This document shows, piece by piece, positions 56,699 to 64,000 of a stretch of 64,000 bases of DNA; within the stretch, counting starts at the first letter, position 1, and each line of letters opens with the position of its first letter. A model generated the notes under the pieces. The model did not search any database. It saw nothing but the letters and a program-made list of their open reading frames with translations, and was not told the origin of the DNA. The position numbers and the translations under genes were made by a program. The DNA comes from Nakazawaea peltata (lineage: Eukaryota; Ascomycota; Pichiomycetes; Alaninales; Pachysolenaceae), in NCBI GenBank assembly GCA_001599355.1, contig BCGQ01000009.1:62001-126000 (forward strand). Direction: 5' to 3'.

Positions 56699-58096
56699 CT
56701 ATGTAATGATGGCACCCTCGTAATAATTGGAACGGGTGTATCTCTTATTCTTCAAGTATGCTCTGGCAAAAATACTCAGGATATATACAGCTATGATTAC
56801 AACAGTCCAGAACACTATTTTCTTGAACACAGCCCAACAGTACCAAAGGAATGATTCGTGACCGTATTTCTCCAAATTCTCTTTACGGATTCTCTCTTTT
56901 AATCTTTGTTCCAGTTTGTGGAGTCTGGTGAGAGTACGTCTTCTATTACGTCCTGTACGGGCACTTCTTTGTTTCTTCAGAGTTTCCTCTCTTTTCTGGG
57001 AGTTTAAGATCCCATCTGATGAGTGGGCTTCCGTAGTCAGTCTTAACTCTTCCTGTTTCAAATGATGTTGTAAATCTTCGTTAATCAGTTTTATTGACTT
57101 GACTGGATTGTTCTCGTCATCTAATAATGAGTTCATCTTCACTTGGAATACATCAACGTTATGTGAGAGTTCTCCGGTTTCGGCACTCATACCTAAATAA
57201 CTACGAGGTGGTAAGAAAACATCACTGTCGACGGTGAAACAGTTCTTCCAGTTCCCATTATTTCTGATATCAAAATCGACCGACAAGTATCCTGATTCTC
57301 TTAAATAGATCAATCTCATCTTGGATTTCGGATTTCTCGTGTTATAAATCTTGGTTAATGAACATCCTGCAACCTCAGTGACCGCTCCATCGGCATCCTT
57401 GTCATAATAGTTAGGAGTACCATGACGATTCACCTGTAATGAAACATATGGGAAGCCTCTATTCTTGTAAGCCTTGTTATTGTTATTCTGGTAGGTATCT
57501 ATCATCAACAGAGCACCGGTCCATTGGTTTTCAAGTCCGAAAACAGTACCACCTTGCAACTGTTTGTCAGTGAACCAGATCAGCATTCCGTCTCCATATA
57601 ATCCGTTCTTCTTGGCTTCTCCATTCAAGGCCAACTCTACCTCCAATTCAAAGGAAACCTCAGTAGGAATCGTCTCCTTACTGAAAATATACCCAGCCTG
57701 ATGTGGTTTATCAGTGACTAACCTGACCCGGTTGTTACTAAGTAAAGCATTACCCTTGTTCACATAGTTATATAACTCTAAAGTAGAAGGCGATAACATA
57801 GGGTCAGCAATAGTGAACAGCGATAACTCCTGTCTATGGATATTGAACTCATTATCTTCCCAATTCTCATTTCCATGAAGAATGCTATTCAACTCTTCAT
57901 TGGTGAAACTGGCGCTCGATGACACCGAAGTCTCCGAGCTCCCTGCAAATGGCCAGTTGATAATTGCTAAACCCAAAGGGCGCAACAAAATATAGTTGAA
58001 AATCACCGACAAAACGAGGATCCCCGACATTTGAACCCTCCGTGGTTGTCTCTTAAACTTCTCAACAGCCTCCATCTTGCCTGTGCTTAAGTCCAT
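56699..58096 (-). CDS. UIP5: L-type lectin-like membrane protein (Uip5/VIP36 family)
   Basis: 465 residues. N-terminal signal-anchor (about 22-48: MSGILVLSVIFNYILLRPLGLAIINW), luminal L-type lectin domain (about 85-330: LSLFTIADPMLSPSTLELYN, GYIFSKETIPTEVSFELEVELAL, GLYGDGMLIWFTDK, GTVFGLENQWTGALLMIDTYQN, SYLGMSAETGELSHNVDVFQVKM), a basic coiled-coil (380-420) and a C-terminal transmembrane helix (about 427-448). The architecture matches S. cerevisiae Uip5 and related cargo lectins of the early secretory pathway or nuclear envelope. The Asp/Asn of the Ca-sugar site (DGMLIWF, IDTYQNNNN) are present. Confidence 0.8.
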   Translation of the reverse strand: MDLSTGKMEAVEKFKRQPRRVQMSGILVLSVIFNYILLRPLGLAIINWPFAGSSETSVSSSASFTNEELNSILHGNENWEDNEFNIHRQELSLFTIADPMLSPSTLELYNYVNKGNALLSNNRVRLVTDKPHQAGYIFSKETIPTEVSFELEVELALNGEAKKNGLYGDGMLIWFTDKQLQGGTVFGLENQWTGALLMIDTYQNNNNKAYKNRGFPYVSLQVNRHGTPNYYDKDADGAVTEVAGCSLTKIYNTRNPKSKMRLIYLRESGYLSVDFDIRNNGNWKNCFTVDSDVFLPPRSYLGMSAETGELSHNVDVFQVKMNSLLDDENNPVKSIKLINEDLQHHLKQEELRLTTEAHSSDGILNSQKREETLKKQRSARTGRNRRRTLTRLHKLEQRLKERIRKENLEKYGHESFLWYCWAVFKKIVFWTVVIIAVYILSIFARAYLKNKRYTRSNYYEGAIIT

Positions 58097-58419
58097 GGTG
58101 TCTCCCTTGAATCAACTCGTCCTCGAATCGATTTCGTCATCTTATTCTCAGGATCTTCGAGAAGAAAATTTTTGTGCGTGCGCGGTAATCATTTCGATCA
58201 GGAACAATTTGCAAAATTGATATATTGCTCGAGAGGATTTCTGTGCCTAACTTTTTCCCTCTTCTCCCCATCTGCTCCGGTCATATTTACTTCCTTCCCA
58301 ACTAGGAAAACTATACACCCACATTAAAAAAAAACAAAAACATCCCCTTTGATTTCTGAAATTTTTTAATTCAGTTATAAACTCAATTGGGCTAAATAGA
58401 GATAGCTGAGAAGTTGAAC
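58097..58419. other. intergenic: divergent UIP5 / chitin synthase promoter
   Basis: 323 bp. A/T-rich, with CCTTTGATTTC and an A-rich stretch before the chitin synthase ATG. No gene or clear site seen. Confidence 0.45.
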
Positions 58420-61400
58420 ATGTCAGATCCATTTGATGAGTATGGCACTGAGTTGCCAAGACCTGATAATGTCTACTCGGCCCATTCTTCCCCTAACAGA
58501 TATACTTCTCCTACCAGATATGCACAATCCCCTACTAGAAGAGGGCAGGTGTCACCTTCGAAAGCTGCGTTGAAGTATTCTCCAGCTGTTTCGTTTTCCA
58601 GAAGACACGAATTACAAGAGTCTGTTTCTGTTGAACCTGTTATTAATGGTCCTAGTCAGAGATCCAGATACACAAATTTGGAATCTCCAAAGAGACAGAG
58701 ACAGGAAGTCATTGTCATTGATCCTGCTCATGAGAAGGATGAAATTGAGCACGACTATTTTAGTGAAGGTTTGAGCCCTGTTAGATTTGGAAGATCTCCT
58801 ACTAGAGGTTCTAATTCTAGTGGTGAATCTGGATCTGCAATTACTTCGGTAGTTTTGCCTCCTCCTAAACCGATCTTCTCTGCAAAGACTTTCGCCGCTG
58901 CCAACTTGAACGAATCTGCAGATTACAGACATTCTAGTGGTGGATCAGCCAGTACATTTGAAGGATCCGATTATTATGCGCAGGAAAAAGAAGATCAATA
59001 TTCTGATACATCATCTTTCCTGGATGAGGATGACCGTTCTACCGTCATTGGAAGAACCAGAACCACTACTTCAAGCGTCTCAGATATGGACTACGATGAT
59101 GATGTCAATTTCAAGGAAAGTATCGACGGTCAGATGTTCTTTGATTTACCTCAAGGAAGTCAACCAAGACGTTATCAACATACAACTACACAAAAAGAGT
59201 TCTACTTACAAAATGGTAATTTGATCCTTGACAATGCCGTTCCTTCCAAATTGATCCAATTCTTGCCAAAGAAGGAACGTGAGTATAAATATATGAGGTA
59301 TTCCGCCGTGACTTCGACTCCTGATGATTTTGAAAAAGCTGGTTTCTCTTTAAGAGCCAACGAGTACAATAGAGAAACAGAGTTGGTCATCTGTATCACC
59401 ATGTACAACGAAGATCAGGATGCCTTTGTAAGAACTATGCATGCGGTCATGAAAAATATCACCTACCTTTGCAACCGTCGTAAGAGTCGTACATGGGGTG
59501 AAGGAAGTTGGGAAAAGATCGTCGTTGTTATTGTAGGTGATGGTAGAGAAAAGGTTAACAGTGGTGTCCTTGATGTATTGAGTGCTATGGGTGTTTACCA
59601 AGAGGGCATTGCCAAGTCTTCTGTTAACCAACAGAAGGTACAGGCTCATTTATTCGAATACACTGCTCAAATATCGATCAATGAAGACTTGAAGTTTTCT
59701 GGATCCGATAAAGGATTAGTTCCTGTCCAAATTTGCTTCTGTTTGAAGGAAGAGAACGCTAAGAAAATCAACTCTCATCGTTGGTTATTCAATCTGTTCT
59801 GCCCAGTATTGAAACCTAACGTATGTGTCTTATTGGACGTTGGTACTAAACCTGATAACCACTCTATCTACCACATGTGGAAAGCCTTCAACCAAGATTC
59901 TAATGTAGCTGGTGTAGCCGGTGAAATTACCTGTATGAAAGGTAAGTACTGGAGGAGTTTGTTGAATCCATTGGTCGCTTCCCAAAACTTTGAGTACAAG
60001 ATCTCCAATATTTTGGATAAACCATTGGAATCGGTCTTCGGTTACATCAGTGTCTTACCTGGTGCACTTTCAGCTTATCGATACACTGCTTTGAAAGACA
60101 CTAAAGGTGATGGTACAGGACCATTAGACATCTATTTCAAGGGAGAACATCACGCTGACCAACCACAAGATGATATTTTCACCCTGAACATGTACCTTGC
60201 TGAGGATAGAATCTTATGTTGGGAATTGGTGGCCAAGCAAAATGAGAAATGGGTCTTAAAATACGTCAAGTCGGCTACTGGTGAGACCGATGTCCCAGAT
60301 ACTTTATCTGAGTTCATTTCTCAAAGAAGAAGATGGCTTAACGGTGCTTTCTTCGCTGCATTGTACTCCTTACTTAACTCCAGACAAATCTGGAAGACCG
60401 ACCACTCACTTACAAGAAAGTTATTCTTCCACCTCGAATTCTTCTACCAATTCATTCAACTTCTGTTCAGTTTCTTCTCTATTGCTAACTTCTACTTGAC
60501 TTTCTACTACTTGGCAGGTACATTAATCAATGTTTTCTCTGGGGGTCAAGTTGTCTTCCAAATCTTAAATTACATTTGTTTATGTGATTTAGTCGCTATG
60601 TTCATGATCTCCATGGGTAACAGACCTCAAGGTGCTAAGAAGATGTTCATGGCATCTTTAGTAATCTTATCGCTTTGTGGTGTCTACGCCTTGTGTGCTG
60701 GTATCTACTTCACGGTATCTCTTCTTGATATGCGTTCTTTAGATACTGCTAACGTCTCTAATAACGTCTTTGCTACTATCATCATCAGTATCTTATCTAC
60801 CTACGGTCTTTATACTATCATGAGTATCTTATACTTGGATCCATGGCATATGCTCAGTTCTGCGTTGCAATATTTCATCATGTTGCCAGGATACACTTGT
60901 CTTTTACAGATTTATGCTTTCTGTAACACTCATGATGTCTCGTGGGGTACTAAAGGTGACAACAAACAACATTCCAGTTTAGGAGACGTCGTCATTAAAA
61001 AGGATGCTTCTGGTAAGGATATGGTCTCGATGGACTTGATCAACCAAAAGGATATCGATGAGCTCTTCGATGACGTCTTGCTTAACTTGAGATCTAGAAG
61101 AAGCAACCACTACTCAGAGGAGCAAAAGGAACGTTTGAAGCAGTTGAACCACAAGGTCTCAAACGAAGATTATTTCAGAGATTTAAGAACAAGAGTCGTC
61201 TTAATTTGGATGATTTCTAACTTGATCTTGGTCATGACAGTTACTCAAATTTACTCTCCAGACTCTATCAACTCTAATGCCTACTTAATGTTCATCTTGG
61301 TCAGTGTCGCCGTATTGGCTTTGTTCAGAGCCATCGGAAGTTCGCTGTACTTGATCCACATCTCACTCAGGTTCCTTGTCCAGAGTAAGGGAAAATGGGA

Positions 61401-61443
61401 TTTGAGTAGAAGCAAGGCTGCACAAAAGTCATTAAACTATTAG
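58420..61443 (+). CDS. CHS2: chitin synthase, class I/II (Chs1/Chs2 family)
   Basis: 1007 residues from the ATG at 58420 (the two-codon extension needs TTG). A long Ser/Pro-rich cytosolic N-terminus (1 to about 270) contains many SPxR/SPxK-type phosphorylation sites (SPNR, SPTR, SPSK), as in S. cerevisiae Chs2, a Cdk1 target. The GT2 catalytic domain follows: [74 protein letters not shown] and [17 protein letters not shown]. About seven transmembrane segments lie in the C-terminal third. It makes septal or cell-wall chitin. Length (Chs2 963, C. albicans Chs1 1027) favours the Chs2 type. Confidence 0.92.
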   Translation: MSDPFDEYGTELPRPDNVYSAHSSPNRYTSPTRYAQSPTRRGQVSPSKAALKYSPAVSFSRRHELQESVSVEPVINGPSQRSRYTNLESPKRQRQEVIVIDPAHEKDEIEHDYFSEGLSPVRFGRSPTRGSNSSGESGSAITSVVLPPPKPIFSAKTFAAANLNESADYRHSSGGSASTFEGSDYYAQEKEDQYSDTSSFLDEDDRSTVIGRTRTTTSSVSDMDYDDDVNFKESIDGQMFFDLPQGSQPRRYQHTTTQKEFYLQNGNLILDNAVPSKLIQFLPKKEREYKYMRYSAVTSTPDDFEKAGFSLRANEYNRETELVICITMYNEDQDAFVRTMHAVMKNITYLCNRRKSRTWGEGSWEKIVVVIVGDGREKVNSGVLDVLSAMGVYQEGIAKSSVNQQKVQAHLFEYTAQISINEDLKFSGSDKGLVPVQICFCLKEENAKKINSHRWLFNLFCPVLKPNVCVLLDVGTKPDNHSIYHMWKAFNQDSNVAGVAGEITCMKGKYWRSLLNPLVASQNFEYKISNILDKPLESVFGYISVLPGALSAYRYTALKDTKGDGTGPLDIYFKGEHHADQPQDDIFTLNMYLAEDRILCWELVAKQNEKWVLKYVKSATGETDVPDTLSEFISQRRRWLNGAFFAALYSLLNSRQIWKTDHSLTRKLFFHLEFFYQFIQLLFSFFSIANFYLTFYYLAGTLINVFSGGQVVFQILNYICLCDLVAMFMISMGNRPQGAKKMFMASLVILSLCGVYALCAGIYFTVSLLDMRSLDTANVSNNVFATIIISILSTYGLYTIMSILYLDPWHMLSSALQYFIMLPGYTCLLQIYAFCNTHDVSWGTKGDNKQHSSLGDVVIKKDASGKDMVSMDLINQKDIDELFDDVLLNLRSRRSNHYSEEQKERLKQLNHKVSNEDYFRDLRTRVVLIWMISNLILVMTVTQIYSPDSINSNAYLMFILVSVAVLALFRAIGSSLYLIHISLRFLVQSKGKWDLSRSKAAQKSLNY

Positions 61444-61629
61444 TTCATATCTTTACCTTTACAATAAATACCAATTATAACGAAAATAAACTTTATCTTA
61501 ATAAATTTCTGCGCGGCTTCTTATCTCTTAAGGGGGTGGGGGTGAACCCTTAAAAGGCGTTATTTTTTGTAATTGATCTTTGATTATAAGATACTGAATT
61601 AATTACTTGATCAATTGATTATTGTTGAT

Positions 61630-61989
61630 ATGGGAGAGAGTCATGAGATTGATTTACAGGCGATATCTGAGATCATTAAGAATCACAATATCAAGAACAA
61701 AACTCTTGAGTTCTACTCAATTGACCCTACATTCATTGACCAATATGAGGTGGTTGAGAAGGGGTGCCCCTTATTTGAGCTGTTCAAATTGAGATGTTTG
61801 TCTAGTCAGAGTTCAATCAGAATAGAGCCCCCGGACAATTCTAGTCCCTTAATTGAAAACTTGTCCCCTTCACCGGTGCCCATGAATGACACCGAGCCGA
61901 AACAAGAGTTTGAAGAATCTTCCTTTGTGGAATTGGATACTTCTTGTGATCCTGATATGTTACAGCATTCTACAAGTGAGCCTAGTTGA
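61630..61989 (+). CDS. small hypothetical protein
   Basis: 119 residues from the ATG at 61630 (MGESHEIDLQAISEIIKN); the longer form needs TTG. The N-terminal 60 residues look folded (IIKNHNIKNKTLEFYSIDPTFIDQYEVVEKGCPLFELFKLRCLS). The rest is Ser/Pro/Glu-rich and probably disordered. No family recognised. It follows the chitin synthase stop by 186 bp in the same direction and precedes the tRNA gene. Real but unknown, or a chance frame; codon use gives no clear verdict. Confidence 0.45.
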   Translation: MGESHEIDLQAISEIIKNHNIKNKTLEFYSIDPTFIDQYEVVEKGCPLFELFKLRCLSSQSSIRIEPPDNSSPLIENLSPSPVPMNDTEPKQEFEESSFVELDTSCDPDMLQHSTSEPS

Positions 61990-62244
61990 GATTAATTCTA
62001 TCAATTTACAGATCTTTAATGTAGAGATTTTACCTCTCAGTAAATGGACCACAATTTACGAGAATCTATGAGTATAGCATGACGTATTTCACATCGGAAT
62101 GGTAGCTTGTAGATTTTGAGACAACAATACAACAAAATACTGTGGACCTTTTGATCCCTTTATCACCCCTAGCCCACTTAAAGGGGTAACAAATAACCTC
62201 TGTAATCATACTGAGCAAACTATCATTAACAAAAATCACACTGC

Positions 62245-62261
62245 AAAAAAAAAAAAAAAAA
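62245..62261 (-). terminator. Pol III T17 terminator of second tRNA-Ala
   Basis: Uninterrupted T17 on the minus strand, far longer than the T5-T7 that is normally enough for yeast Pol III. Confidence 0.85.
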
Positions 62262-62262
62262 T

Positions 62263-62335
62263 TGGACGAGTCCGGAGTCGAACCGGAGACCTTTCGCATG
62301 CTAAGCGAACGCGCTACCAACTACGCCACACGCCC
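62263..62335 (-). tRNA. tRNA-Ala (anticodon AGC), second copy
   Basis: Identical over all 73 nt to the copy at 22113-22185: same AGC anticodon, G3:U70 pair, A and B boxes, no intron. Flanks differ except for the T-run. The minus-strand T17 terminator (A-run 62245-62261 on plus) begins 1 nt after the gene. Confidence 0.97.
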
Positions 62336-62647
62336 CAATTGATGAGTGTTCTACCGGTAGTTTCTTACTTGACTCAATACCCTTGAAGTCTACCACCAAA
62401 CAAAAGATAGATTCATTACAATTAAATATCTGACCAACAACCTTGAATTTCTTCTATTTGTCGAAAATCTCGTTTCTGATCCATTCTGGCCCTCAGATAT
62501 CCACGTCCTCGAAACCTCCTCTCAGCTCCTCCCCCCGCTTACCCCACAATCCCGAGATTTCGCCAGAGGAAAAATCTTGACAGGCATAAAAATTCTCGAA
62601 GACTCGAAGACTAGTTCATCAAGAGGGTCCGAAGAAGAATACAAGCC
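62336..62647. other. intergenic between tRNA-Ala and mitochondrial helical-repeat gene
   Basis: 312 bp: upstream flank of the tRNA gene and promoter of the plus-strand gene. C/T-rich near 62500-62560. Nothing else seen. Confidence 0.45.
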
Positions 62648-64000
62648 ATGATTAGGCATATATTTTGCCGTAATGTGGCGAAAAGGCTACTTTCGGTGTA
62701 TCATAGACAATATAGTGCTGTGCTGGCGTCCAGTTTTGCCAAGTTCGACACAGTGATACAGAAGTTGACTACGAAAGATGACTTGAATGAGGTACCGCGG
62801 ACTATAGACGAGGCGTTATCGGTAATGGCTCACAAGTTCACGAAATTGAACCCTGGAATACTAGAAGAGGTCAAATCTAAAAGGACAGATGACTATCTTG
62901 ATGTTTTTGAGACAGAGACGCCTGATCTCACTCCAGATATACTCCAACATCTCAGAGATCATCTTATATTTGCAGCGGATCATGAGATAATCGAGAAACG
63001 AAAGAGCATTGCTAGGGAAAGGGCTCCATTAGAGGCATACTCTGTGTTCATTAAGTACATTTATGAGACTGTGCCTGACATCAAGTTAATAGAACGATTC
63101 TACAATCGACTCCCATCTCCCGCTCCTAAGTACATAACAGCGGTTGATTTTGAACGATTTATGCATATATTATATAAAAGTGATGATACCAAATTGTTTG
63201 TCAAGGTCATGGCTGATATCAAGGAATCTAAAATGGATATAACACTGAATGAGAAGTCACAGATGATCAAAAACGTTTTCCAAGTGGCTCATTCCCCTCC
63301 AGATAACATCTATAGGTTCTTGAAATCGAAGATTGACTTGAATGATATTCGTTTATATAATTCTATTTTGAGAAGTTGGTTGAAAGTTGACTCTGACCAC
63401 TTCTTCAAAGAAGTGTTGCTAGATATGAGGGGTGCCAAGTTAGCTCCTAATACTGAGACTGTCACCTTAATGGTCCAGAACTATATAAAATTCCATGATG
63501 TAGATAGTTTGTGTGTCATCATAGAGCAGATATTGAACCCGCGGAACCATGTTTTCATTTCTATGCCAATTATTAACTCTTTATTGAGATTCTGCTTTCA
63601 AAACTCCAGACATGACTCAGCCATATTTTTGCTTCAATGGTTAAATCGCATGACAAAACTGAAACCGAAACTTGACTCAGTATCAGAATCAGAATCATTC
63701 TTACGCTCGCAATATCCTATATTGGAGTATCTTTCATCAGAATTAGAGGATGATTCCTCTATCCCCTACTTACTTAATTTCGATTCTGATACCCTGCATA
63801 TTTGTTTGGAATCTCTTCTCCAGAAAGCTGAAAATGGTGAGTCCTTCATAGAAGAGTTAATTCAGTTGCTCGAGTCAGTAGATAAATTCTCCATAACTTT
63901 GAGTGAAAACAGTTATAAGACGGTCTTTGGAAGACTACTGCAGATTCCAGATGATGAAAGCTATAATTATTCTCAACTTTGTGCTATAATTAGACATTTC
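62648..64000 (+). CDS. mitochondrial helical-repeat (PPR-like) protein, 3' part outside the window
   Basis: An open frame of 451 codons runs from the ATG at 62648 to the window end without a stop. The N-terminus MIRHIFCRNVAKRLLSVYHR is a strong mitochondrial presequence. The rest is almost all alpha-helical with pairs of helices about 35 residues apart, for example DIRLYNSILRSWLKVDSDHFFKEVLLDMRGAKLAPNTETVTLMVQNYIKFHDVDSLCVIIEQIL, which resembles fungal PPR repeats (NxxLRxWxK...DMxxxxLxPNxxT). Likely a mitochondrial RNA-binding or expression factor. I cannot pick a specific orthologue. Confidence 0.7.
   Translation, partial: MIRHIFCRNVAKRLLSVYHRQYSAVLASSFAKFDTVIQKLTTKDDLNEVPRTIDEALSVMAHKFTKLNPGILEEVKSKRTDDYLDVFETETPDLTPDILQHLRDHLIFAADHEIIEKRKSIARERAPLEAYSVFIKYIYETVPDIKLIERFYNRLPSPAPKYITAVDFERFMHILYKSDDTKLFVKVMADIKESKMDITLNEKSQMIKNVFQVAHSPPDNIYRFLKSKIDLNDIRLYNSILRSWLKVDSDHFFKEVLLDMRGAKLAPNTETVTLMVQNYIKFHDVDSLCVIIEQILNPRNHVFISMPIINSLLRFCFQNSRHDSAIFLLQWLNRMTKLKPKLDSVSESESFLRSQYPILEYLSSELEDDSSIPYLLNFDSDTLHICLESLLQKAENGESFIEELIQLLESVDKFSITLSENSYKTVFGRLLQIPDDESYNYSQLCAIIRHF

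Noticed and set aside
1-64000. CTG-to-Ser codon reassignment
   Set aside because: CTG codons in Pth1, Bmt5, Cys4 and Aim11 align with hydrophobic positions, so Leu is likelier. This is weak evidence; a tRNA-CAG gene or a proteome-wide alignment test would decide.
1-64000. CRISPR arrays, operons and bacterial-type signals
   Set aside because: Eukaryotic nuclear DNA; the only repeats are short tandem units without spacers.

Overview
The window is eukaryotic nuclear DNA from a budding yeast (Saccharomycotina). Supporting signs are dense intron-poor genes, a 50-nt intron with GTAAGT/TACTAAC/TAG signals in AIM11, Pol III tRNA genes ending in T-runs, and yeast-specific orthologues (LEU5, TSC11, ATG33, AIM11, SPT10, WWM1, BMT5, FYV10, PHO86, UIP5). 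CTG codons fall at hydrophobic positions in several conserved proteins (Pth1, Bmt5, Cys4), so CTG probably reads as Leu. The ribosomal-protein promoter carries Tbf1- and Cbf1-like sites rather than a Rap1 logic. A species cannot be named from the sequence; a non-Saccharomyces, possibly methylotroph-type yeast fits best, but weakly.

Layout. 1-13.4 kb is core: 1-Cys peroxiredoxin (cut by the window start), RPS1, ILV5, an ATG33-like protein, LEU5, a DUF1279 protein, a Tcd dehydratase and TSC11 (TORC2). 13.8-28.7 kb is more accessory. After spliced AIM11 comes a nutrient-scavenging stretch: an ACS-family anion transporter and an arylsulfatase diverge from one promoter holding three Met31/32-like cores, bracketed by two Bsc6-like MFS paralogues. 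It is followed by tRNA-Ala(AGC), a secreted class-3 lipase, a 2.4-kb gene-free stretch and a peroxisomal D-amino-acid oxidase. 28.8-35.4 kb is URA2, the CPSase-ATCase giant. 35.9-41.3 kb holds an alternating GNAT / 2OG-oxygenase / GNAT / 2OG-oxygenase-like array that includes SPT10. Its second GNAT and second oxygenase-like protein have lost cofactor-binding residues. 41.3-64 kb is core again: an Mps2-like protein, PTH1, CYS4, WWM1, a TatD nuclease, PTC2/3, BMT5, FYV10/GID9, IDH1, PHO86, UIP5, a chitin synthase, a second identical tRNA-Ala(AGC), and a mitochondrial helical-repeat protein cut by the window end.

Two window-wide patterns stand out. Convergent genes sit extremely close (15-33 bp between stops in several pairs, one 52-bp coding overlap). 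Many upstream regions carry short degenerate tandem repeats with 10-13 bp units, close to one helical turn. Several reading frames can be extended upstream through GTG or TTG; I start every gene at an ATG.
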